DNA from: Amycolatopsis bartoniae
GTDB lineage: Bacteria; Actinomycetota; Actinomycetes; Mycobacteriales; Pseudonocardiaceae
Length of the DNA stretch: 64,000 nt
Direction of reading: 5' to 3'
NCBI RefSeq assembly: GCF_014191255.1
Contig: NZ_JACHWH010000001.1
Coordinates: 2,046,001-2,110,000, forward strand
Made by a program: the position numbers and the translations under genes. The first letter of the stretch is position 1. Each line of letters starts with the position of its first letter. Below the pieces are notes generated by a model. That model searched no databases. It had not been told where the DNA came from and saw only the letters and a list, made by a program, of their open reading frames with translations. Below are positions 1 through 7,285 of this stretch, piece by piece.

Positions 1-2
1 GC

Positions 3-404
3 GGCACCTACGACTACGCCTACGAGGGCACCGGCAACTGGCCGTTCAACACCGCGTACGCCGCGGAATTCGGGCTGCGCGGGCACATCACGCGCCTGCA
101 CTCGCTCACCGACGTCGAGAACTACATCGCGCGCGGCATCCCGGTGATCACGTCGATGTCGTTCCGCGCGGACGAGCTCGACAACGCGGGCTACGGCACG
201 GCGGGGCACATCATGGTGGTCATCGGGTTCACCGCGAACGGCGACGTGATCGTCAACGACCCGGCGGCGAGCAGCAACGCCAACGTGCGGACGGTGTACA
301 AGCGGGCCCAGTTCGAAAACGTCTGGCAGCGCACCAAGCGCTACAACGCCGACGGCACGGTGGCCGGCGGCCCCGGCGGGATCGCGTACATCATCACCCC
401 CTGA
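3..404 (+). CDS. C39-like peptidase, C-terminal part (partial)
   Basis: The 5' end lies outside the window. The visible 133 residues look like the end of a C39-like papain-fold domain: a [10 protein letters not shown] segment, a GHIMVVIGF segment that would hold the catalytic His, and a following VIVNDPAA segment with the expected Asp. The catalytic Cys would lie upstream. Proteins of this family in actinobacteria are usually secreted or exported hydrolases, but no signal peptide can be checked here. The frame is open from base 3 to a TGA at 402-404. Family confident, substrate unknown. Confidence 0.75.
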   Translation, partial: GTYDYAYEGTGNWPFNTAYAAEFGLRGHITRLHSLTDVENYIARGIPVITSMSFRADELDNAGYGTAGHIMVVIGFTANGDVIVNDPAASSNANVRTVYKRAQFENVWQRTKRYNADGTVAGGPGGIAYIITP

Positions 405-462
405 TCCCACCGCTTCTGTGGCAAGCTGCGTTAGGAGCGAACAGCGAGGAGGGTGGTCGCAG

Positions 463-1563
463 ATGCCGCACGAGGTACCGGGAGTCGTGTCCCGCGCCAA
501 GGGTGAACCGGTCTCGCTCGAGACGGTTCTCGTGCCGGACCCGGGTCCCGGCGAAGCGGTCGTGGCGGTGAAGGCGTGCGGGGTCTGCCACACCGACATG
601 CACTACCGCGACGGCGGCATCAACGACGAGTACCCGTTCCTGCTGGGCCACGAGGCCGCCGGGTACGTCGAGCAGGTCGGGGAAGGCGTGACGGACCTGC
701 GGCCGGGCGACTACGTGATCCTGAACTGGCGCGCGGTGTGCGGCGTCTGCCGGGCGTGCCGCCGTGGCAAGCCGTGGTACTGCTTCGACACCCACAACGC
801 GGCACAGGCGATGACGCTGGCCGACGGCACGAAACTGACGCCGGCGCTGGGCATCGGCGCCTTCCTGGAGAAGACGCTCGTGCACGCCGGACAGTGCACG
901 AAGGTCGATCCCGCCGCGGAACCGGCCGTCGCGGGGCTACTCGGCTGCGGCGTGATGGCGGGCATCGGCGCGGCGATCAACACCGGTGCGGTCGGCCGCG
1001 GCGACACCGTCGCGGTCATCGGCTGCGGTGGGGTGGGTGACGCGGCGATCGCCGGTTCGCGACTGGCGGGCGCGCGCACGATCCTCGCCATCGACACCGA
1101 CGACCGAAAGCTGGAGTGGGCCAAGGGGTTCGGCGCCACGCACACGTTCAACTCGCGCGGCAGGTCACGGGACGAGGTCGTCGAGGCGATCCAGGACGTC
1201 ACGGACTCGTTCGGCGCGGACGTGGTGATCGACGCCGTCGGCCGCCCGGAGACGTGGCAGCAGGCGTTCTACGGGCGCGACCTCGCGGGCACCGTGGTGC
1301 TGGTCGGCGTGCCGACGCCCGACATGCGGCTGAACGACATGCCGCTCGTCGACTTCTTCTCGCGCGGTGGTTCGCTCAAGTCGTCGTGGTACGGCGACTG
1401 CCTGCCCTCGCGGGACTTCCCGATGCTGGTGGATCTGTACCTGCAGGGCCGGTTGCCGCTGGAGAAGTTCGTGACCGAGCGCATCCGGGTGGACGGGGTG
1501 GAGCACGCCTTCGAGCGGATGCACCGGGGCGAGGTGCTGCGCAGCGTGGTGGAGTTCGGCTGA
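463..1563 (+). CDS. mscR: S-(hydroxymethyl)mycothiol dehydrogenase (mycothiol-dependent formaldehyde dehydrogenase)
   Basis: Zinc-dependent medium-chain dehydrogenase of 366 residues. It oxidises the formaldehyde-mycothiol adduct with NAD in the cytosol, detoxifying formaldehyde. Catalytic zinc ligands are visible as Cys42 (GVCHTD) and His63-Glu64 (GHEAAG). The structural zinc lobe has Cys93, 96, 99 and 107. A Rossmann motif [11 protein letters not shown] lies near residue 188. The overall pattern matches the mycothiol-specific group better than glutathione-type or plain alcohol dehydrogenases. I chose the ATG at 463 because an AGGAGGG sits 9 bases upstream; the GTG at 418 has no such site. 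A TetR gene follows. Confidence 0.88.
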   Translation: MPHEVPGVVSRAKGEPVSLETVLVPDPGPGEAVVAVKACGVCHTDMHYRDGGINDEYPFLLGHEAAGYVEQVGEGVTDLRPGDYVILNWRAVCGVCRACRRGKPWYCFDTHNAAQAMTLADGTKLTPALGIGAFLEKTLVHAGQCTKVDPAAEPAVAGLLGCGVMAGIGAAINTGAVGRGDTVAVIGCGGVGDAAIAGSRLAGARTILAIDTDDRKLEWAKGFGATHTFNSRGRSRDEVVEAIQDVTDSFGADVVIDAVGRPETWQQAFYGRDLAGTVVLVGVPTPDMRLNDMPLVDFFSRGGSLKSSWYGDCLPSRDFPMLVDLYLQGRLPLEKFVTERIRVDGVEHAFERMHRGEVLRSVVEFG

Positions 1564-1667
1564 TTTCCGTTACGCCGGTTGAACGTTGTTCTCCCGCCCG
1601 CACTTCGCAAGGGTGCCGTGATCGTCTAGTATCGCGCGCCTGAAACGTGAAGAGGGCACGGTGACAC

Positions 1668-2363
1668 ATGGAAGATGACGGTCACACTGCGTTCGGACAG
1701 TACCACCAGCTATCTTCCGAAAACTCCGGGGGGAATGCACGTTCATCTGCACGCGCATCCAGTCTTGCGAATGCACGTGCCCGGCAGACCACCGCTCGGG
1801 TGAGCGACGACGTGTTGCTCGACGCGGCCAGACAGTGCGTGCTCGCCGTCGGGTTGCGGCGCGCGACACTGGCGGAGATCGCCCGTACGGCGAAGGTCAG
1901 CCGGATGACGCTCTACCGGCGGTTTCCGGATGTGCGAAGTGTGTTGTCCGCGCTGATGACACGGGAGTTCGGTGCGCTGCTGCACCGCGCGAACTCGGAG
2001 GGGGCCGGTGCGCCGACGGCGCGCCAGCGCCTGGTGCGCAGCGCGGTGGCCGCGGTGCGCCTGCTCAACGCCGACGATCTGATGCGCACGGTCATCGACA
2101 TCGACACGGAGTTGCTGCTGCCGTACATAGTGGACCGACTCGGTGGGACACAACGGGTCGGCGAGCAGGTGGTGCGGCAGCACCTGGAGGCGGGCCGCAC
2201 GGACGGCTCCATCCGGGCAGGCGACCTGCCGGCCCAGGCGCGGGCGGTGTTGCTCGTGGTCCAGTCCTTCGTGCTGTCCCTGCGCGCGGCGACGCGGGAC
2301 CTGGACCCGAAGGCGCTGCTCACCGAGATGGCACACCACCTGGACGCGGCGCTGCGCCCTTGA
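1668..2363 (+). CDS. TetR family transcriptional regulator
   Basis: 231 residues. The DNA-binding domain begins near residue 47 and its helix-turn-helix reads AEIARTAKVSRMTLYRRF, the classic TetR pattern. The C-terminal half is helical and unrecognised. The first 45 residues are polar and low in complexity, so translation may really begin at the GTG at 1800, which would give a standard-length regulator. It lies about 100 bases after mscR on the same strand and is followed by a strong hairpin. The target and ligand are unknown; control of itself or of mscR would be inference. Confidence 0.82.
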   Translation: MEDDGHTAFGQYHQLSSENSGGNARSSARASSLANARARQTTARVSDDVLLDAARQCVLAVGLRRATLAEIARTAKVSRMTLYRRFPDVRSVLSALMTREFGALLHRANSEGAGAPTARQRLVRSAVAAVRLLNADDLMRTVIDIDTELLLPYIVDRLGGTQRVGEQVVRQHLEAGRTDGSIRAGDLPAQARAVLLVVQSFVLSLRAATRDLDPKALLTEMAHHLDAALRP

Positions 2364-2373
2364 GGTAGGGGCG

Positions 2374-2420
2374 GGTGGCGTGGCTGTTGCGTGGTGTCGC
2401 CACGCAACAGCCACGCCACC
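2374..2420 (+). terminator. Perfect 21-bp stem hairpin after the TetR gene
   Basis: Arms at 2374-2394 and 2400-2420 are exact reverse complements with a 5-base loop (TGTCG). The hairpin begins 10 bases after the TetR stop codon. No T-run follows, so it would be an actinobacterial-type terminator without a U tract, or an mRNA 3'-end stabiliser. Confidence 0.7.
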
Positions 2421-2660
2421 GCACACGTCACCGCCGCGCACACCACCCCGCTCACACCATCGCCCCCGCGCACGCGCACGTCACCGCCACGCGCATACCA
2501 CGGCCTCCGCCGCGCGCCTCCGCCACTGACATCGCCTCCGCCACTCGCATCGCCATCCGTGTGCGCCTCCGCCTCCCCGCCACCAGGTGCACCTCCGCTC
2601 CTCCCCTCCCCACCTGCCAATCCCACCCGCATCCAAACCACTTGCCAATCCGTTGGGTTT
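2421..2660. other. C/A-rich, G-poor intergenic stretch
   Basis: About 240 bases in which the + strand is mostly C and A, with short imperfect repeats such as CGCCTCCGCCACT. Reading frames through it give only low-complexity Pro/Arg/Thr strings. I see no gene here. It separates the TetR hairpin from the XRE operon and may contain that operon's promoter at its right end. Confidence 0.5.
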
Positions 2661-2663
2661 TTG

Positions 2664-2676
2664 CAACAGTACGTTG
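2664..2676. promoter_or_regulatory. Small palindrome just before the XRE start codon
   Basis: CAAC-AGTAC-GTTG, a short inverted repeat ending 1 base before the ATG of the XRE gene. It could be an autoregulatory operator. The arms are only four bases, so this is weak. Confidence 0.3.
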
Positions 2677-2677
2677 T

Positions 2678-2947
2678 ATGAGTCCGGTGAGACGTGGCAA
2701 AGAGCTGCCGATCTACAACCGGCTCCAGGTGCTGCGGGCGGAGCGCGGGATGAGCCGCGCGGCGCTGGCGGAGGCCGTCGAGGTGAATCCGCAGACGATC
2801 GGCGCCCTGGAGCGCGGTGACCACTACCCGAGCCTCGACCTGGCCCTGCGCCTTTGCGACGTGTTCGGGCTGCCGGTGGAAGCGGTGTTCAACCGGCAGC
2901 CGTTCGCGCCACTGTCCACACAGGTCTACGGCAAGGGGGAGGCATGA
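2678..2947 (+). CDS. XRE/Cro-type helix-turn-helix regulator
   Basis: 89 residues. A single HTH domain occupies roughly residues 14-70 (LQVLRAERGMSRAALAEA, then VNPQTIGALERGDHYPS), close to the small YozG/Cro-like regulators that accompany membrane protein genes. The C-terminus (VEAVFNRQPFAPLS) is typical of this group. I chose the ATG at 2678 because everything upstream in frame is low-complexity. The stop overlaps the next gene's start (ATGA), so it is the first gene of a four-gene overlapping operon with an ABC exporter and probably regulates it. Confidence 0.85.
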   Translation: MSPVRRGKELPIYNRLQVLRAERGMSRAALAEAVEVNPQTIGALERGDHYPSLDLALRLCDVFGLPVEAVFNRQPFAPLSTQVYGKGEA

Positions 2948-3477
2948 CCGTGGCGGGAGGTGTGCTCACGCGAGGCTGGGACGTGTTCCTGGCCCACCTC
3001 GAGGAACGGGAGCGCCGACGGGCGCGCCGGTTGCCGGGCTGGCGCACGCGAAAACACCGGAGGGCGTTGACGGTCCTCCTGGTGGTCGCGAGCCTGGTGA
3101 TGATCGTGGGCGCGCTGTGCTACCGGCGAGACGACATCGCGTTGTTCGCCGTGCTCTGGATCGGCGGGTACATCGCCTGGATGGTCCCGTTCGCGTTGCT
3201 GCGCATCCTCACGGGCAGGATGTCCAGCTCCTTCAACGCGAACCTCGACGAGCGCGAGCGCGACTGGCGGCACCGCGTCAGCTACGCCGGCTACCAGGTG
3301 CTCGCCCTGCTGATGGTCGTCGCGATGCTCTACCTCATCGGGATCGCCCGGCAGCCCGACGCGGCGCTGCGCGGTGCCTTCATGTTGTGCTCGCTGCTGT
3401 TGCTCGGCTGTTCCGTGCCCACCGTCCTGCTCGGCTGGACGCTGCCCGACGACGTTGCGGAGGATTCCGTTGAGTGA
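2944..3477 (+). CDS. Four-segment integral membrane protein, DUF2178-like
   Basis: 177 residues with four predicted membrane segments: two near residues 43-65 and 67-90, a charged loop (NLDERERDWRHR), then two near 118-137 and 143-165. Small proteins of this shape commonly sit between an XRE regulator and an ABC-2 exporter. No catalytic motif is visible. It starts inside the XRE stop codon (ATGA), and its own stop overlaps the ancestral start of the ABC ATPase (TTGAGTGA). The role is unknown; an accessory of the exporter or a sensor is inference. Confidence 0.7.
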   Translation: MTVAGGVLTRGWDVFLAHLEERERRRARRLPGWRTRKHRRALTVLLVVASLVMIVGALCYRRDDIALFAVLWIGGYIAWMVPFALLRILTGRMSSSFNANLDERERDWRHRVSYAGYQVLALLMVVAMLYLIGIARQPDAALRGAFMLCSLLLLGCSVPTVLLGWTLPDDVAEDSVE

Positions 3478-3517
3478 CCTGGAAATCGACTGACTGTCCA
3501 AACGCTACGGCAACAAG
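3470..3517 (+). other. Remnant of the ABC ATPase N-terminus with an in-frame TGA
   Basis: In frame with the downstream ATPase this stretch reads LSDLEID-stop-LSKRYGNK. Homologues have a Gly where the TGA (3491-3493) stands, so a single GGA-to-TGA change would explain it. The TTG at 3470 overlaps the preceding gene's stop exactly as translationally coupled starts do elsewhere in this window. The segment encodes the first strand and the A-loop tyrosine (KRYG). Confidence 0.75.
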
Positions 3518-4372
3518 GTGGCGTTGGACGGGGTGTCGTTCGACGTGCGGGCCGGGGAGCTGTTCGGCTTCGTCGGGAGCAACGGCGCCGGGAAGACCAC
3601 CACCATGCGCATCGTGCTCGGGGTACTCGCCGCCGACTCCGGTGAGGTCCGGTTCGACGGCAGGCCGATCACCGCGGAGGTGCGCACGCGCATCGGGTAC
3701 ATGCCCGAGGAACGCGGGCTGTACCCGAAGATGAAGGTGCTCGACCAGCTCGTGTACCTCGCCGAGCTGCACGGGATGAGCAACGGGCGGGCCCACCGCA
3801 GCGCGGAGAACTGGGTTTCCCGCCTGGGCCTGGCAGAACGGCGCGGCGACGAGGTGCAGAAGCTCAGCCTCGGCAACCAGCAGCGCGTCCAGCTGGCCGC
3901 CGCGCTCGTGCACGACCCCGACGTCCTGGTGCTCGACGAGCCGTTCTCGGGCCTGGACCCGATCGCGGTCGACGTGATGAGCGAGGTGCTGCGGGAGAAG
4001 GCGGCCACCGGGGTGCCGGTGGTGTTCTCCAGCCACCAGCTGGACCTCGTCGAGCGGCTGTGCGACCGGATCGGCATCATCCGAAGTGGACAGTTGGTCG
4101 CGTGCGGCACGGTGGACGAACTGACCGCGGAAGCGTCGTCACAGCTGGTCGTGCAGGCGCCGGAGGCTCAGCCGGGCTGGGCGGATGGGTTATCCGGTGT
4201 GCACGTCCTGTCCGACGAACCGGGGAAGACCGTGCTGGAGCTGGCGCCGCACGCGGACGACCAGGCCGTGCTGAAAGCCGCGCTGGCAACGGGTTCCGTG
4301 CGCGAGTTCCACCGGCGCCGGCCCTCGCTGACCGAACTGTTCCGCACCACCGTGACCGGGGGAAACCGATGA
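3518..4372 (+). CDS. ABC transporter ATP-binding protein, NatA/DUF4162 type (N-terminus interrupted)
   Basis: ATPase of an ABC-2 exporter. Walker A (SNGAGKTT), Q-loop region (GYMPEERGLYP), signature (LSLGNQQ), Walker B (VLVLDEP) and H-loop (SSHQ) are all intact. A C-terminal DUF4162-like tail follows from about residue 215. The PEERGLYP motif marks the NatA-like subgroup. The open frame starts only at the GTG at 3518 because of a TGA at 3491-3493; that shorter product would lack the first strand and the A-loop Tyr. No good ribosome site precedes the GTG. It may be a recent pseudogene, a readthrough gene or a sequencing error. The stop overlaps the permease start (ATGA). Confidence 0.8.
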   Translation: MALDGVSFDVRAGELFGFVGSNGAGKTTTMRIVLGVLAADSGEVRFDGRPITAEVRTRIGYMPEERGLYPKMKVLDQLVYLAELHGMSNGRAHRSAENWVSRLGLAERRGDEVQKLSLGNQQRVQLAAALVHDPDVLVLDEPFSGLDPIAVDVMSEVLREKAATGVPVVFSSHQLDLVERLCDRIGIIRSGQLVACGTVDELTAEASSQLVVQAPEAQPGWADGLSGVHVLSDEPGKTVLELAPHADDQAVLKAALATGSVREFHRRRPSLTELFRTTVTGGNR

Positions 4373-5553
4373 TCTCACCACTGAAGGGCGTGGGGCTGGT
4401 CGCCAGGCGCGAGCTGAACACGCGGCTGCGCGCCCGGTCGTTCTACCTCGGCACGATCGTGATCCTGGTCGTCCTCGGCGGGTACCTGCTGCTGCAGGCG
4501 ACGCTGATCGGCAACGCGGACAAGTCGACGGTGGGCGTCACGGGGCAGGCCATCGGCATCGCGCAACAGCTGGAGACGGCCTCCGCGCAGACGGGCCAGG
4601 AGGTCCACACCACCGTCGTACCGGAGGAGGAGCAGGGCAGGGCGCAGGTCGCGAGCGGCGACCTCGACGCGCTGGTGTCCGGCAACGTGGCGGACCTTCG
4701 GGTGTACGTGAAGTCCGAACTGGACCCGCAGCTGCAGGCGGTGCTGAACGGGATCTCGCGGCAGGAGGTGCTCAACGCGAAGCTGCTGGAGGCCGACCAG
4801 GACCCGGTGCAGGTGATGCGCGAGGTCGACTCCGCGCACGTGAACCTGATCCAGCTGGAGCCGCCGGACCCGGGCCGCGGGCAGCGCCTCGCGATCGGGT
4901 TGATCACGGTTTTCCTGCTGTTCTTCGGCATCCAGACCTACGGCGCGTTCGTCGCGCAGGGCGTGGTCGAGGAGAAGGCGAGCCGGGTGGTGGAGATCCT
5001 GCTGTCGACGGTGCGGCCGTGGCAGCTGATGCTCGGCAAGGTGCTGGGGCTGGGGCTCGTCGGCCTGGTGCAGATCGTGATCCTGGCGGCGGCCGGTCTG
5101 GCCATGGCGGGGGCGACGGGCGTGCTGACGCTGTCGGGCGTCGCGACGAGCGCGGCCGCGTGGGGCGTGCTCTGGTACGTCGTGGGCTTCTTCCTCTACG
5201 CCACGGTGTACGCGGCGGCGGGTTCCCTGGTGTCGCGGCAGGAGGACGCGGCGTCGGTGATCACGCCCGTGACCATGGTGCTGACGCTCGGGTTCGTCGT
5301 GGGCTTCAACGTCCTCGTGCAGAGCCCGGAAGGCTCGACGGCGCGGGTGCTGTCGCTGATCCCCCTGTTCTCGCCGATCCTCATGCCGGGCCGGATCGCC
5401 ATCGGGGTGGCGCCGGGCTGGGAGGTCGGGCTGGCGCTGGTGCTCACCGTGGCGCTCGGCGGGGTGCTGACCTGGGTGGGCAGCCGGGTGTACCGCAACG
5501 CGGTGCTGCACACCGGAAGCCGGCTGAAGCTCTCGGCCGCCCTGCGCGGCTGA
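4369..5553 (+). CDS. ABC-2 type exporter permease, NatB-like
   Basis: 394 residues. One membrane segment lies near residues 24-45, followed by a large extracytoplasmic loop of about 140 residues, then five or six membrane segments from about residue 180 on. EEKASRVVEILLSTVRPWQLM is the conserved cytoplasmic signature of the NatB/YhaP group. It pairs with the preceding ATPase, which it overlaps by four bases, to pump an unknown substrate out of the cell. The family includes sodium, peptide and antibiotic exporters; the sequence does not say which. Confidence 0.85.
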   Translation: MISPLKGVGLVARRELNTRLRARSFYLGTIVILVVLGGYLLLQATLIGNADKSTVGVTGQAIGIAQQLETASAQTGQEVHTTVVPEEEQGRAQVASGDLDALVSGNVADLRVYVKSELDPQLQAVLNGISRQEVLNAKLLEADQDPVQVMREVDSAHVNLIQLEPPDPGRGQRLAIGLITVFLLFFGIQTYGAFVAQGVVEEKASRVVEILLSTVRPWQLMLGKVLGLGLVGLVQIVILAAAGLAMAGATGVLTLSGVATSAAAWGVLWYVVGFFLYATVYAAAGSLVSRQEDAASVITPVTMVLTLGFVVGFNVLVQSPEGSTARVLSLIPLFSPILMPGRIAIGVAPGWEVGLALVLTVALGGVLTWVGSRVYRNAVLHTGSRLKLSAALRG

Positions 5554-5564
5554 GCCGTGCCGCG

Positions 5565-5592
5565 GCCGGGCCGCCGTCGGGGGCGGCCCGGC
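5565..5592. terminator. Convergent hairpin between ABC permease and TetR
   Basis: Arms GCCGGGCCGCC (5565-5575) and GGCGGCCCGGC (5582-5592) with a 6-base loop. It sits in the 38-base gap between two converging genes and probably serves both strands. No U tract. Confidence 0.65.
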
Positions 5593-6257
5593 TACCCGGT
5601 CGCCCGGCGACGGCCCCTCGGGTTCATCGGCGTCCACCGGGCGCGCTGCTGCTCGACCGCGCTCTCGATCGCGTCCAGGATGCAGGTGACGACGAGGTCG
5701 AAGATCTGCCCGGCGCCCAGGCCACGATCGGTCAACGCCCTGGCCAGCGGCGGGTCCTGCTCCGCGAGCGCCGCGAGCTGGTCGTCCCTGGTCTCGACCA
5801 CCGTCTCGTGGATCGAACTGCTGATGACGAAGGCCGCCAGCGCGTCCAGCAACGGCACCACGACGGCGACCGGCACCCCCTCGTCGAGCAGGCGCCCGGC
5901 AGGCGCCTTGAGCAGCCGCGGGCCGAGGTCGTGCATGCGCAGACCGGCCACGACGGGCAGCAGCGCGGGATGGGCCAGCAGCGTCCGGCGGAGGTTGCGC
6001 GCGTTCTCCGGCAGCCATTCCCGCCAGGTGCCGGACGGCTCGCGGCCATCGTGGGCCTCGGCCAGCGCGATCTCCACCGTTCCCGCGAGGATCTCTTCCT
6101 TGCTCGCGAAATGGTGGTACAACGAAGCGCCGTTCACCCCGAGTGCGGCGGCGAGACGGCGGATGCTCAACGCCTCCAGCCCTTCGCTGTCCATGATCTC
6201 GAGCGCGGCCACCAACGCGTTGTGCCGCGAGATCAACGGGATTCTGGGCCGGGGCAC
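5592..6257 (-). CDS. TetR family transcriptional regulator (TetR_C-type)
   Basis: 221 residues from the GTG at 6257. The N-terminal HTH reads IRRLAAALGVNGASLYHHFASKE. The C-terminal domain with its HPALLPVVAGLR segment resembles the tetracycline-repressor C-domain. A GTG start is preferred because a TACACT box lies 7 bases before it, suggesting a leaderless message; an upstream ATG at 6281 would lie upstream of that box. It converges with the ABC permease. The gene it controls is not evident; a second TetR gene lies just upstream on the same strand. Confidence 0.82.
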   Translation of the reverse strand: MPRPRIPLISRHNALVAALEIMDSEGLEALSIRRLAAALGVNGASLYHHFASKEEILAGTVEIALAEAHDGREPSGTWREWLPENARNLRRTLLAHPALLPVVAGLRMHDLGPRLLKAPAGRLLDEGVPVAVVVPLLDALAAFVISSSIHETVVETRDDQLAALAEQDPPLARALTDRGLGAGQIFDLVVTCILDAIESAVEQQRARWTPMNPRGRRRATG

Positions 6258-6263
6258 GGAATC

Positions 6264-6291
6264 AGTGTAAACCAGGGTCATCCGAGGTCAG
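6264..6291 (-). promoter_or_regulatory. Probable promoter of a leaderless TetR gene
   Basis: Read on the minus strand, CTGACC (6291-6286), a 16-base spacer and TACACT (6269-6264) resemble -35 and -10 boxes. The expected transcription start falls at the GTG start codon near 6257. Confidence 0.4.
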
Positions 6292-6363
6292 CGCGCCGGA
6301 AATTTACCCTCGCGTCAATTATGGGCGAAGAAATAACAGGTCGGCGGGACAACGGAAAAAACC

Positions 6364-6981
6364 TCACCAGAGGATTCCGGCGACGAGCCGGGAGAATTGC
6401 TCCACCACGTCCTCCAACTGCTCGTGGCTGCCCAGGAATCCCGCGTACAGTCCCATTCCCCACATCACCGCGATCAGCATTTCCGTTACAGCCGGGACGT
6501 CCAGGTCCGCCCGGACCTCCCCGGCCTCGACCGCCGAGGCCAGCGCCTGCCGCACGAAGGCCCGGACCTCGTCGACCTGACGCTGGGTCGGTTCCCGCAG
6601 CTGCGGGTGGCGGAAGCCGTCCAGCACCGACACCGCGATGAACCGCGCGAACGTCCGGTCTCGCGAGTCCACCTGCACAGCGCTCTCCAGGAAGCCCGAG
6701 AGCCGCCCGAACAGGGTCTGCTGCTCGACGGCCTGTTCGACGCTGCCGGTGATGACGGTGTCCCGCACCGACTCCAGCAGGGCGCGGTAGAGCGAGACCT
6801 TGTCGGGGAAGTAGTGGTTGACCGCGGGGCGCGTGTAGCCGGCCCGCTCGGCGATCTCCGTGAACGTGGTGCGCTCGTAGCCCAGCTCGCCGAACATCTC
6901 GCGTGCGGTGCGCAGGATCTCCTCCCGCGCGGACGCGCCTTCGGACCGGGGCGGCCTGCCACGTCGTCGCTTCTCCGCCAC
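6364..6981 (-). CDS. TetR family transcriptional regulator
   Basis: 205 residues. A basic N-terminus (AEKRRRGRPPRSEG) precedes the HTH (FTEIAERAGYTRPAVNHYF). The C-terminal domain is helical with no recognised subfamily. It is transcribed away from the PEP-utilising-enzyme operon across a 304-base gap that contains a 25-base palindrome, the usual layout for a TetR repressor and its divergent target. That regulatory link is inference. Confidence 0.85.
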   Translation of the reverse strand: MAEKRRRGRPPRSEGASAREEILRTAREMFGELGYERTTFTEIAERAGYTRPAVNHYFPDKVSLYRALLESVRDTVITGSVEQAVEQQTLFGRLSGFLESAVQVDSRDRTFARFIAVSVLDGFRHPQLREPTQRQVDEVRAFVRQALASAVEAGEVRADLDVPAVTEMLIAVMWGMGLYAGFLGSHEQLEDVVEQFSRLVAGILW

Positions 6982-7034
6982 GCACTCCCGCCTTCCCCTG
7001 GTCTCCCCCTGGTCGGCGGTTCAGCCTAACAAGA

Positions 7035-7059
7035 TCACCCGTTCTGACCTCGGGTGATT
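7035..7059. promoter_or_regulatory. Palindromic operator candidate between divergent TetR and PEP-utiliser genes
   Basis: ATCACCCG at 7035-7042 and CGGGTGAT at 7052-7059 are perfect arms with a 9-base spacer. The site lies 54 bases upstream of the TetR start and about 225 bases before the divergent operon. Size and symmetry fit a TetR dimer site. The rest of the 6982-7285 gap shows no gene. Confidence 0.55.
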
Positions 7060-7285
7060 CCGCTGAGCCAACCCCCTTTCACCAATCGTTGTCAGGTTTC
7101 CGTCGACGACCGAAGTCGACAAAGAGCGCCCCGGAAACCCCTTACGCCATCCGTACCAGCAGGACTACTATCCGTGCCTCGGAAGCCCAGACCCATCCGC
7201 ATCAGGACGACTGCGGCCCGTAAAAACCGAACATTGATTGGTGTCGGACGCCGGCACCTGACCTCCCCGCGATCCGGAGCTGCTC

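Noticed and set aside
3491..3493. TGA read as selenocysteine
   Set aside because: The position is Gly in relatives, ABC ATPases are not selenoproteins, and no following hairpin typical of bacterial selenocysteine insertion is evident.
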